DNA of 11,983 bases from SKLM01 sp964542755 (GTDB lineage Bacteria > Chloroflexota > Anaerolineae > B4-G1). The DNA is taken from assembly GCA_964542755.1 (NCBI GenBank), contig CAZIWL010000135.1, forward strand, positions 1 to 11,983, in the 5' to 3' direction. Below are positions 1-6,172 of the stretch, in pieces. Position 1 is the stretch's first letter. Each line of letters begins with the position of its first letter. Below the pieces are notes generated by a model. That model was not told the DNA's origin, did not search any database, and saw nothing but the letters and a program-made list of their open reading frames with translations. A program made the translations under genes and the position numbers.

Positions 1-60
1 ACTGCAGCATGTCCCGCAGCTGCATAGTATCTTACGCCTTTTAGCCTTTTCCTTTTTCAC
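1..60 (-). CDS. 5' end of a Cys-rich protein gene, truncated by the window edge
   Basis: Only 20 codons are visible, read leftwards from a GTG at 60-58 and open to the window edge. The peptide begins with a basic stretch (MKKEKAKRRK) followed by a cysteine cluster (ILCSCGTCCS). A strong ribosome binding site (GGAGGAG on the minus strand, 69-75) lies 8 bases upstream of the GTG, which is why I choose it. An in-frame ATG at 81-79 would add seven residues but has only a weak site. The gene is divergent from the riboflavin operon, with about 90 bases between the GTG and that operon's promoter. The cysteines suggest metal or Fe-S binding, but 20 residues are too few to assign a family. It could also be chance coding. 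Confidence 0.4.
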   Translation of the reverse strand, partial: MKKEKAKRRKILCSCGTCCS

Positions 61-150
61 CAGGTGATCTCCTCCAATCATGATAAGGACCTGATGCCCA
101 TAATATTTTAATATATATGTGATTTATTTCAAAAGGATTTTGCACACTGC

Positions 151-178
151 TTGTAAAAACATCACTACCTGATATAAT
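151..178 (+). promoter_or_regulatory. probable sigma-A promoter of the rib operon
   Basis: A TATAAT at 173-178 has a TTGTAA 16 bases upstream (151-156). Transcription would begin near 185, giving a leader of about 60 bases before the FMN aptamer. The -10 is a perfect consensus match; the -35 matches four of six positions. The leader between about 185 and 243 is AT-rich and shows no further structure that I can support. Confidence 0.5.
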
Positions 179-243
179 CTATATCCACAAAAGTCCTAAA
201 TGGCTTTTGTATGTTCTTTAAAAGATTTATTTTAAATAACAAG

Positions 244-362
244 AATTTTTTCGAGGATGGGTGAGATTCCCTACCGGCGGTAAAAGTCCGCAACCCTGCT
301 TTGAGCAGGCTGACTTAGTGAGATTCTAAGACCGACAGTAATAGTCTGGATGGGAGAAAATT
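244..362 (+). promoter_or_regulatory. FMN riboswitch (RFN element) aptamer
   Basis: The conserved RFN core is easy to follow. P1 pairs AATTTTTTC (244-252) with GAGAAAATT (354-362). P2 is the GGGTGAGATTCCC hairpin, followed by the ACCGGCGGTAAAAGTCCGC block. A variable hairpin (CCTGC/GCAGG) comes next, then the CTTAG-TGAGATT-CTAAG hairpin, and finally the ACCGACAGTAATAGTCTGGATG block just before P1 closes. This RNA binds FMN and shuts off riboflavin genes when the cofactor is plentiful. It sits directly upstream of ribD, as expected. The expression platform is annotated separately. Confidence 0.97.
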
Positions 363-384
363 TTGACTTGTATATACTTATATG

Positions 385-412
385 AGCCGTGGTTTTCTCC
401 GCGGTTTTTTTT
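385..412 (+). terminator. riboswitch-controlled intrinsic terminator
   Basis: CCGTGG (387-392) pairs with CCGCGG (399-404) around a TTTTCT loop, followed by eight T residues (405-412). TTTTCTCC (393-400), which covers the loop and part of the 3' stem, is an exact complement of GGAGAAAA (353-360), the 3' half of aptamer helix P1. Without FMN these two segments can pair as an antiterminator. With FMN bound, P1 holds 353-360 and the terminator forms. This predicts transcriptional attenuation of the whole rib operon. Confidence 0.9.
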
Positions 413-433
413 ATGCAAAAAAGGCAGGTATAA

Positions 434-1585
434 GTGACGGCATTTACTGCAGATGATAAAAGATTTATGAAAAAAGCCCTGGAAATGGCAGAGAGGGGAA
501 GGGGTCGTACTGTGCCCAATCCCATGGTGGGTGCGGTAATAGTAAAAGACGGTGTCATATTATCTAAGGGCTATCACCATAAAGCTGGGAAAGACCATGC
601 CGAGATAGATGCTATAAAAAACAGCCCGGCGCCCGTCAGGGGCAGTACCATATATGTGACCCTGGAGCCCTGTACCGTTTCCGGAAAGACTCCCCCCTGC
701 GCTGATGAACTCATAAGAAGGGGCTTTAGCAGGGTAGTTATCGCAGCAGTAGACCCAAATCCTGAGGTCATGGGTGCAGGAATAAGGAAGCTGGAAGCAG
801 CAGGCATTGAGGTGGACCAGGGATTATATGAGGATAAAGCTAAAAAGCAGAATGAGGTTTTCTTTAAAAATATGATAACCGGTATGCCTTTCGTTTGTGC
901 CAAGATCGCCTCTAGCATAGACGGAAAGCTGGCCGCACCCACTTCGGATTCAAAGTGGATAACGGGCACTATTTCAAGGAAAAAGGTCCAGGACTTAAGA
1001 TGGGAATATGGCTGTATACTAACCGGTATAAATACCGTCCTGGCAGATGACCCTGCATTATTTCCCAGGCAAAAGCTTGACGGTGATCTTAAGGAAAATA
1101 TAGATTCATTCCTTGAGCGGGATGGGAGCGGAAGGTTTGCCCGGGTAATACTGGACAAAAAGTTAAGGATCCCCCGGGATTCTTCCATAGCCAGGACAGC
1201 TGACAGGATAAGGACTATTATCTTTACTGGCAGTACCAGAAAAAAAACCAGCTTTGATGATCATATAAATCTAGAGTATAAAAGTTCAGGCAGCTGGAAA
1301 CTGCGGGAGATCCTGAAACTCCTATATGATAAATATGACATTAATTCTGTCATGGTGGAATCTGGCCCTACCATGCTTACCTCATTTTTAAATGAAGGCC
1401 TTATCGATAAATTTTTGTTTTTTATAGCTCCCAGGATAATAGGAGGGCGGGATGCTTATACTATGTTTAATGATACCGGGGTTAAAATGATAAAAGACAG
1501 CATAGGGATAAGTTTTGATTCTTTTGGATCATCCGGGGATGATATACTCATAACTGCATATCCTTCAAGAGAGAAAGGCATATAA
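434..1585 (+). CDS. ribD: bifunctional pyrimidine deaminase/reductase RibD
   Basis: This enzyme performs two consecutive riboflavin steps in the cytoplasm: deamination of the diaminopyrimidine made by GTP cyclohydrolase II, then NADPH-dependent reduction of the ribosyl chain. The protein has 383 residues, usual for the family. The N-terminal zinc deaminase domain (about 8-145) carries H55-A-E57 and the LEPC...TPPC motif with C80 and C89. The reductase domain (about 150-375) shows the GINTVLADDP stretch near 198-207 and VESGPTML near 308-315. The start is a GTG at 434, preceded by AAGGCAGG at a good distance. It is the first gene after the riboswitch terminator. Its TAA overlaps the ATG of ribE by one base (TAATG), which suggests translational coupling. 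Confidence 0.97.
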   Translation: MTAFTADDKRFMKKALEMAERGRGRTVPNPMVGAVIVKDGVILSKGYHHKAGKDHAEIDAIKNSPAPVRGSTIYVTLEPCTVSGKTPPCADELIRRGFSRVVIAAVDPNPEVMGAGIRKLEAAGIEVDQGLYEDKAKKQNEVFFKNMITGMPFVCAKIASSIDGKLAAPTSDSKWITGTISRKKVQDLRWEYGCILTGINTVLADDPALFPRQKLDGDLKENIDSFLERDGSGRFARVILDKKLRIPRDSSIARTADRIRTIIFTGSTRKKTSFDDHINLEYKSSGSWKLREILKLLYDKYDINSVMVESGPTMLTSFLNEGLIDKFLFFIAPRIIGGRDAYTMFNDTGVKMIKDSIGISFDSFGSSGDDILITAYPSREKGI

Positions 1586-2247
1586 TGTTTACCGGAATAA
1601 TAAAAGAGATGGGTACAATTACTTCCCTGGCTGATAAGGGCCGGGACAGGGAATTTACGGTAAAGACAGAAGTGCTCTCCGGCTCCATCAATATGGGAGA
1701 CTCTATATCAGTAAACGGGGTATGCCTTACCGTAAAGGATTTTGACAGGGAAAGCTTCTCATCCGATGTATCTTCCAATACCCTGGAATACTCAAATCTG
1801 GGAGACTTAAAAGCCGGGGACCAGGTAAATCTGGAAGACTCCCTCTCCCCTGATGGCAAGCTGGGAGGCCATTTTGTCAGCGGCCATGTGGATGCGGTTG
1901 CAGCCATAACCGGCATTTCCGGCACCGGACGTTCCTATGAGCTCACATTTGACTTGAATGAAGACATTGAACCATATATTGCTGTCAGGGGTTCGGTATC
2001 TGTAGACGGCATAAGCCTTACAGTCACCGAGGTTTCAGACAGCAATTTTAAGACAGTTATAATACCCCATACCTACAAAAACACTACCCTGGGCAGCAAG
2101 GGTATCGGGGATACAGTAAATATAGAGGTGGACATGCTGGCCAGATATATTGTAAATTACCTTTCCCGCAAGAAACAGGGAGAGGATCCTGGTGAAAAAG
2201 ACAGGATGCTTAAGGAGAAATTGGAGAAAAATGGTTTCATCAAATAA
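1585..2247 (+). CDS. ribE: riboflavin synthase, alpha chain
   Basis: It converts two molecules of 6,7-dimethyl-8-ribityllumazine into riboflavin plus the pyrimidine diamine, the last step of the pathway. The 220 residues form two lumazine-binding barrel repeats. Repeat one begins with MFTGIIKEMG and contains VNGVCLTV (43-50). Repeat two follows GGHFVSGHVD (94-103) and contains VDGISLTV (140-147). The NIEVDMLARY stretch near 179-188 is the usual family ending. A lysine- and glutamate-rich tail (about 195-220) goes beyond it and overlaps the start of ribBA, so the tail may be kept for overlap rather than catalysis. The ATG at 1585 overlaps the ribD stop, with AAAGGC as a modest ribosome binding site. 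Confidence 0.97.
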   Translation: MFTGIIKEMGTITSLADKGRDREFTVKTEVLSGSINMGDSISVNGVCLTVKDFDRESFSSDVSSNTLEYSNLGDLKAGDQVNLEDSLSPDGKLGGHFVSGHVDAVAAITGISGTGRSYELTFDLNEDIEPYIAVRGSVSVDGISLTVTEVSDSNFKTVIIPHTYKNTTLGSKGIGDTVNIEVDMLARYIVNYLSRKKQGEDPGEKDRMLKEKLEKNGFIK

Positions 2248-3457
2248 ATCAAATCCTACCTTTTCTTCCATTGAAGATGTAATGGAAGATATAAAGAAGG
2301 GCAGTATCATAATTATCGTAGATGATAAGGCCCGGAATAATGAAGGTGTATTTTTCCAGGCAGCAGGGAAAGTAACTGCTTCCTCGGTAAACTTCTTTAT
2401 TACCCATGCAAGGGGCATGATGTTCCTTCCCTGCACACAGGAAAGGCTTGCCCAACTGAAGATACCCATGATGAGCAGTGAGAGCAGCAATAATATGTCA
2501 AATGTGGGCGCCCTGGCGGTTTCCATAGATGCGCGCTCCATCAGCGGTACCGGCATTTCTGCCAGGGACAGGGCACTTACGGTAGAGACATTTATAGACC
2601 CAGGTACAAAGCCTGAAGACATTGCCATACCAGGACATATCTTTCCCCTGCGGGCTGTGGGAGGAGGCGTCCTGGAGCGTGCAGGCCATACTGAAGCTGC
2701 AGTAGACCTGGCCAGGATAAGCGGGCTTTATCCCTCGGGGATCATAAGCGAGGTCATAAGGGATGATGGTGAGGTAGCCCTTCTTCCCGACCTTAAAGAT
2801 ATCGCCAAAGCCTCAAGCCTGAAGATAGTCACTATTGAGGAACTTATAAGGTACAGGAAGAAAAAGGAAAAGCTTATAGAAAAGGTCGCCGAGATCACGC
2901 TTCCCACCAAATGGGGCGATTTTAGGGCTGCCACCTACAGGTCCACTATAAATCCCGAAACCCATATTGCCTTTATAAAGGGAGATGTAAAAGGCAAGAA
3001 GGATGTACTGGTAAGAGTCCATTCCCAGTGCCTTACCGGGGATACTTTCGGCTCCATGCGGTGTGACTGCGGAGACCAGCTGGATAATGCCTTTAATATG
3101 ATAAATGCCGAAGGAGTGGGGGTGCTTCTTTATATGGCCCAGGAAGGCAGGGGTATAGGCCTTTGCAATAAGATGAAGGCTTATGAGCTCCAGGATAAAG
3201 GCATGGATACGGTGGAGGCCAATCTGCACCTTGGCTTTGAGGCAGACCTCAGGGATTACGGCATAGGCGCCCAGATCCTTTCTGACCTGGGTCTTACTAC
3301 CATTAGGCTTATGACCAATAATCCCAAGAAGATAGTTGGGCTTGAAGGATACGGCCTCAAGATAAAGGACAGGGTGCCGGTAAAGATAGCGCCCAATAAA
3401 AACAATAAAAGATATCTCAGCACAAAAAAGAAAAAGCTAGACCATATGCTGGATTAG
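2231..3457 (+). CDS. ribBA: RibBA: DHBP synthase (atypical loop)/GTP cyclohydrolase II
   Basis: This two-domain enzyme feeds both branches of riboflavin synthesis: ribulose 5-phosphate to DHBP, and GTP to diaminopyrimidine. I choose ATG 2231 (408 residues), preceded by GGAG five bases away. An in-frame GTG at 2192 with its own good site would add 13 residues that look unlike the family. The C-terminal cyclohydrolase domain (about 225-408) is intact: zinc cysteines C267, C278 and C280, LLYMAQEGRGIG, KMKAYELQDKG and the TNNPKK motif. The N-terminal DHBP synthase domain keeps PGHIFPLRA, GHTEA (H153) and the SEV glutamate (E174). Its catalytic loop reads DDKARNNEGV (31-40) instead of the usual DDEDRENEGD, losing a metal-binding Glu and an Asp. 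DHBP synthase activity is therefore uncertain. Confidence 0.95.
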   Translation: MVSSNKSNPTFSSIEDVMEDIKKGSIIIIVDDKARNNEGVFFQAAGKVTASSVNFFITHARGMMFLPCTQERLAQLKIPMMSSESSNNMSNVGALAVSIDARSISGTGISARDRALTVETFIDPGTKPEDIAIPGHIFPLRAVGGGVLERAGHTEAAVDLARISGLYPSGIISEVIRDDGEVALLPDLKDIAKASSLKIVTIEELIRYRKKKEKLIEKVAEITLPTKWGDFRAATYRSTINPETHIAFIKGDVKGKKDVLVRVHSQCLTGDTFGSMRCDCGDQLDNAFNMINAEGVGVLLYMAQEGRGIGLCNKMKAYELQDKGMDTVEANLHLGFEADLRDYGIGAQILSDLGLTTIRLMTNNPKKIVGLEGYGLKIKDRVPVKIAPNKNNKRYLSTKKKKLDHMLD

Positions 3458-3499
3458 GAATGAATTATTAATTATTTTTAGACTAGAAAGGAAAAGACA

Positions 3500-3967
3500 A
3501 TGAAAAGCTATGAAGGAAAACTGGATGCGTCAAAACTTAAAATAGGTATAGTTGCAAGCAGGTTCAATGACTTTATAACATCCAAATTGCTGGATGGAGC
3601 CATGGACTGCCTGAAAAGGCATGGATGCCCTGAAGATAATGTGGAAACAGCCTGGGTCCCGGGAGCCTTTGAGATACCCTCAGCTTTAAAAGTAATGGCA
3701 GAGACAAAAAAATATGATGCCATTATCTGCCTGGGTGCGGTAATAAAGGGAGGCACATCCCATAATCAGTATATATCCAATGAATCCATAAAAGGCGCTG
3801 CCAAGATAAGCCTGGACCTCAATATCCCCGTATCTTTCGGAGTGATAACCCCGGATACTCTGGAGCAGGCTATAGACAGAGCCGGTGCCGGGAAGGGAAA
3901 TAAAGGCTGGGAGGCTGCACTGGGAGCCATAGAGATGGCAAACCTTTTTATGGAGATAAATTCTTAG
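3500..3967 (+). CDS. ribH: 6,7-dimethyl-8-ribityllumazine synthase
   Basis: Lumazine synthase condenses the ribityl-pyrimidine with DHBP to make the substrate of riboflavin synthase. Members of the family form pentamers or 60-mer shells in the cytoplasm. The protein has 155 residues, the normal length. IVASRFNDFI (17-26), WVPGAFEIP (52-60), GAVIKGGTSH with catalytic H88 (79-88), and R127 in the DRAG...GNKG stretch (126-136) all match the family. The usual RGAT(T/P)H is KGGTSH here, a mild change. The ATG is preceded by AGAAAGGA. It is the last rib gene, 42 bases after ribBA. No clear terminator lies between it and the convergent lipoprotein gene that ends 13 bases later. Confidence 0.97.
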   Translation: MKSYEGKLDASKLKIGIVASRFNDFITSKLLDGAMDCLKRHGCPEDNVETAWVPGAFEIPSALKVMAETKKYDAIICLGAVIKGGTSHNQYISNESIKGAAKISLDLNIPVSFGVITPDTLEQAIDRAGAGKGNKGWEAALGAIEMANLFMEINS

Positions 3968-3980
3968 AAGATTGCCTGGA

Positions 3981-4175
3981 TCACTCATCAGCAAATAATA
4001 TAAGGCCGTCATAATTGGCCACAAAGATAAAGCCGCCGGATACAAATACATATCCCTGGAGCCCACTTGTACCCTCCACACTATAATCATCCCCGGCATC
4101 TTCGCAGCTGGAAAATACTATTGGAAAAGTAAGAAAGCATATTATGGAGATGACGTATATTATATATTTCTTCAT
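3981..4175 (-). CDS. small predicted lipoprotein, 64 residues
   Basis: The product starts MKKYIIYVISIICFLTFPIV and continues FSSC: a basic n-region, a hydrophobic core and a lipobox-like FSSC with C24 as the likely lipidated cysteine. The phenylalanine at -3 is not the preferred Leu. After an acidic linker (EDAGDD) come about 30 residues rich in Gly, Val and Phe (GYVFVSGGFIFVANYDG). I recognise no family. Codon choice (ATA for Ile, TCC/AGC, GGC) resembles the neighbours, which supports a real gene. The ribosome binding site is weak, and the short mature part could be the remnant of a longer lipoprotein. It is convergent with ribH. Confidence 0.55.
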   Translation of the reverse strand: MKKYIIYVISIICFLTFPIVFSSCEDAGDDYSVEGTSGLQGYVFVSGGFIFVANYDGLILFADE

Positions 4176-4220
4176 AGGGACATATTATCTTATATTTCCT
4201 AATTATCCACTGATATTTCA

Positions 4221-4309
4221 AAGTAATTAATTTTAATTAAAAATATAATATTAATATTAATTTATACAATTATTTATTTATATAATATTTATTTTATTAA
4301 AGGATATTA
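4221..4309. other. almost pure A+T tract before the tRNA-like element
   Basis: From 4221 to 4300 there is one G and one C among A and T, with several small palindromes such as TTAATTAA-type runs. A TATAAT at 4281-4286 lies about 26 bases before the tRNA-like element and is a plausible -10 box, although no convincing -35 is visible (TTTATA at 4261-4266 is the best candidate). The tract could act as an UP-element or be neutral spacer. No coding region is seen. Confidence 0.45.
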
Positions 4310-4311
4310 TG

Positions 4312-4394
4312 TGGTGGGCATGTAGGTTAATCGGTAAACCACTAGACTGTAAATTAAGTTATGCCGGTTCAACTCCGGATACCTCCACCAACCA
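4312..4394 (+). tRNA. tRNA-Tyr-like gene (GTA anticodon), type I, degenerate
   Basis: Core tRNA parts are clear: D stem GGTT/AACC (4325-4328/4337-4340) around AATCGGTA with the G18-G19 pair, anticodon loop CTGTAAA (4347-4353; anticodon GTA at 4349-4351), and T arm CCGG-TTCAACT-CCGG. The anticodon stem CTAGA/TTAAG has one A-A mismatch. The variable loop is about four bases, whereas bacterial tRNA-Tyr normally has a long variable arm. Acceptor pairing is ambiguous. The canonical register (4316-4322 with 4380-4386, then ACCA 4387-4390) has two mismatches. An outer register (TGGTGGG 4312-4318 with TCCACCA 4384-4390, then ACCA 4391-4394) pairs fully but leaves extra bases inside. It is followed by a terminator. 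It may be a tRNA pseudogene, a variant tRNA-Tyr or a tRNA-like RNA. Confidence 0.6.
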
Positions 4395-4396
4395 AC

Positions 4397-4440
4397 AAAA
4401 AAAACAACCCGATAAGGATTGTTCTTTTATTATTCTTTTG
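4397..4440. terminator. bidirectional intrinsic terminator
   Basis: AACAACCC (4403-4410) pairs with GGATTGTT (4416-4423), with one mismatch, around a GATAA loop. On the plus strand it is followed by CTTTTATTATTCTTTT and would end the tRNA-like transcript. On the minus strand the eight A residues at 4397-4404 become a U run and would end the pspA/GIDE operon transcript. Confidence 0.75.
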
Positions 4441-4474
4441 CCGGTTCATCAGCTCAAAATAACCACTAGACTGT
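4439..4474. repeat. two short direct repeats of pieces of the tRNA-like element
   Basis: AACCACTAGACTGT at 4461-4474 is an exact copy of 4337-4350 (3' D stem through the anticodon). TGCCGGTTCA at 4439-4448 is an exact copy of 4362-4371 (T arm). The two pieces occur in the reverse order relative to the tRNA-like element, T-arm piece first, with 12 bases between them. A chance 14-base match over so short a distance is unlikely. I see no complete second tRNA. Confidence 0.6.
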
Positions 4475-4538
4475 TTTTATTTTTCTACAACTCCCAATTC
4501 TTGAATCAAGGTTTCTAAATATGCATAATAATGTACAT

Positions 4539-5330
4539 TTATCTCATGAATATCATTACGGCTATACCTGCAATAGCTATAAGTATCCCAAAGACCAGGG
4601 CTATATTAGCATTTTTTACATTGGTCTGGACAATATCTTCTTCACTTCTCACAGAAGCGATAAACGGCTTATCCTTCTCCCCTGGTTTCCCCAGCTGTAT
4701 CCTATTTCCTTCCAGCCAGGCTTCGCCTAAAAAATACAATTGCTGGCCCAGGGGAATTGTCTTTTCCAGCATCCTGAATCCCAGTGTCTTGGAGCCCATA
4801 TTGCTGAACTGGAAACCGCTGAAAAAATCATATTTTCTCATATTGTTTACCGGTTCAAACCTGTCCAGTGTCTTAAGAGTCTCCAGCTTCAGGCCGGATT
4901 GGTTAACGTCCAGGTAGACCTTATCGCCAGTCTGCCTGTCATTTACGGTTATAGGGTTGGAGCTTTGCTGGTTCCCCATCTGGGCTTCTTTTCTTACCAG
5001 CTGCCTGTGGGTGCGCCCTTTATCATCCCTGAAGGTATGTACTTCCTGGTATACCTGATAAAGATATGACTGGTAATAGGCTACATCCCTTTTAGAGTAA
5101 GGGGTCTTTTCCGGATCATCTGAACCGGCACTTCCTTTTAATTCAACATAATGCCGGTATCCGTGCAGCCCTTCTTTTTCACTATCTTCCAGAAGCGCCT
5201 TCAGTTCCCCGATAGGCGTAGTCTTCATGAACTTTATCTCAATATTACGCGCTTTTATTTTCCTGGGCACAAAAAAGCTTAGCGCTGCCCCTCCCAGTAT
5301 TAACAGTCCTCCAATTATATATGGTAGCAT
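4539..5330 (-). CDS. two-TM GIDE-domain membrane protein
   Basis: The 263-residue protein has an N-terminal TM segment (about 3-22), a soluble region, and a C-terminal TM segment (about 243-262). The middle resembles the GIDE domain of MULAN/MAPL-type E3 ligases: a basic RK-containing linker, YYQSYLYQVYQEV (85-97), PITVNDRQTGDKVYLD (126-141), then LGQQLYFLGEAWLEGNRIQL (194-213) and KPFIASVRSEED (221-232). No RING finger follows, as is usual for bacterial members, so no ligase activity is implied. The gene starts 14 bases after pspA stops and is surely cotranscribed with it. Its ATG has only a weak ribosome binding site (GGAAAG/AGG), suggesting coupling to pspA translation. I infer a role in membrane stress together with PspA. 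Confidence 0.8.
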   Translation of the reverse strand: MLPYIIGGLLILGGAALSFFVPRKIKARNIEIKFMKTTPIGELKALLEDSEKEGLHGYRHYVELKGSAGSDDPEKTPYSKRDVAYYQSYLYQVYQEVHTFRDDKGRTHRQLVRKEAQMGNQQSSNPITVNDRQTGDKVYLDVNQSGLKLETLKTLDRFEPVNNMRKYDFFSGFQFSNMGSKTLGFRMLEKTIPLGQQLYFLGEAWLEGNRIQLGKPGEKDKPFIASVRSEEDIVQTNVKNANIALVFGILIAIAGIAVMIFMR

Positions 5331-5344
5331 ATCCTATTACTTTC

Positions 5345-6013
5345 CTATTCTTTACCCATTTCTTTTTTCAAGCGTAACAGCTCATCATCAAGAGCTTTTT
5401 TATCCTCCATCTTTGCAAATGGATCATCTTCTGATTCCTCCAGTCCTGAGATATCATAAGCCGCATCTGCCTGGGCTTCCTTCTCGGCAACCTTTCTCTC
5501 CATCTTATCCATCTTGGCAAATACCCCGGAGCTGTCAAGATCGCCTACGGCACTGGCTACTTCTTTCCTGGCATCAGCTACCTTATCCCTTGCTATTATC
5601 ATAGACTGCCTGGTGCGGGCTTCTACCAGCTTTTCCTTAAGGATATCTACCTGGCCCCTTAGAACGCTGAGCTGTTTGGAAATACCCTCATGGATCTCTT
5701 CATACTGTTTTACATCTTCATCTGATTCCAGTTTTTTAGCCAGGGCTTTCTTGGCTAAACCCTCATCTCCTGCTTCCAGGGCATCCTTGGCCCTTTTTTC
5801 CCACATCTTCGATTCTTCTTTCGAGGCATTCAGCTGCTTTTCCATCTGCCTTTCACTGGCCAGTACTGTACCTAGTCCCTGTACGGCTCTCTGAAGCTGG
5901 TCCTCCATGTCGATTATTATCTGCTTTACCATCTTTTCCGGATCTTCCGCCCTGTCGATCAGGTCATTGATATTGGCTTTCAAGAGATCTGCCAGTCTGG
6001 AAAATATCTTCAT
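5345..6013 (-). CDS. pspA: PspA/IM30 (Vipp1) family membrane-stress protein
   Basis: Proteins of this ESCRT-III-related family bind stressed inner membrane through an N-terminal amphipathic helix and assemble into rods or rings that maintain the membrane. The product has 222 residues and is almost entirely helical coiled coil. The N-terminus MKIFSRLADLLKANINDLID is the typical amphipathic helix plus first hairpin, followed by AEDPEKMVKQIIIDMEDQL (22-40). An acidic and lysine-rich C-terminal segment (EESEDDPFAKMEDKKALDDE, about 192-211) follows. The start has an excellent AGAGGAGG site. It is the first gene of an operon with the GIDE-domain protein. Neither PspF nor PspB/C-like regulators are visible here. 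Confidence 0.93.
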   Translation of the reverse strand: MKIFSRLADLLKANINDLIDRAEDPEKMVKQIIIDMEDQLQRAVQGLGTVLASERQMEKQLNASKEESKMWEKRAKDALEAGDEGLAKKALAKKLESDEDVKQYEEIHEGISKQLSVLRGQVDILKEKLVEARTRQSMIIARDKVADARKEVASAVGDLDSSGVFAKMDKMERKVAEKEAQADAAYDISGLEESEDDPFAKMEDKKALDDELLRLKKEMGKE

Positions 6014-6060
6014 TTTCTTCCTCCTCTTTGAATACTATTGCCTTAGAAAATAATTACCGG

Positions 6061-6108
6061 TCCAGGGAGATGCCTGTCCTGGAACAGCTATGAAATAATT
6101 CTATTATA
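6061..6108 (-). promoter_or_regulatory. pspA leader: candidate -10 and inverted repeat
   Basis: On the minus strand a TATAAT (6103-6108) lies about 90 bases upstream of the pspA ATG. No good -35 is seen and no sigma-54 motif is evident. Between it and the gene, TCCAGG (6061-6066) and CCTGGA (6078-6083) form an inverted repeat that could be an operator or an RNA hairpin in the leader. Confidence 0.35.
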
Positions 6109-6172
6109 TATGATAGTCCAATACAATGTTTTTAATCCTGGAGCCTGTCAGATGGCTGCTGCCAACCTGGCC

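Noticed and set aside
574..1188. Long minus-strand reading frame opposite ribD
   Set aside because: It lies wholly inside ribD, has no ribosome binding site or recognisable domain, and is a compositional shadow of the real gene.
2192..2230. Upstream GTG start of ribBA
   Set aside because: It has a usable ribosome binding site, but the extra 13 residues do not resemble the family. ATG 2231 has GGAG at proper spacing. The choice is not certain.
2035..2628. Minus-strand frame across the ribE/ribBA junction
   Set aside because: Both plus-strand genes are certain, and this product has no family features or start signal.
4309..4518. Plus-strand reading frame over the tRNA-like element
   Set aside because: It runs through the tRNA-like fold and the terminator hairpin; no ribosome binding site and no protein-like features.
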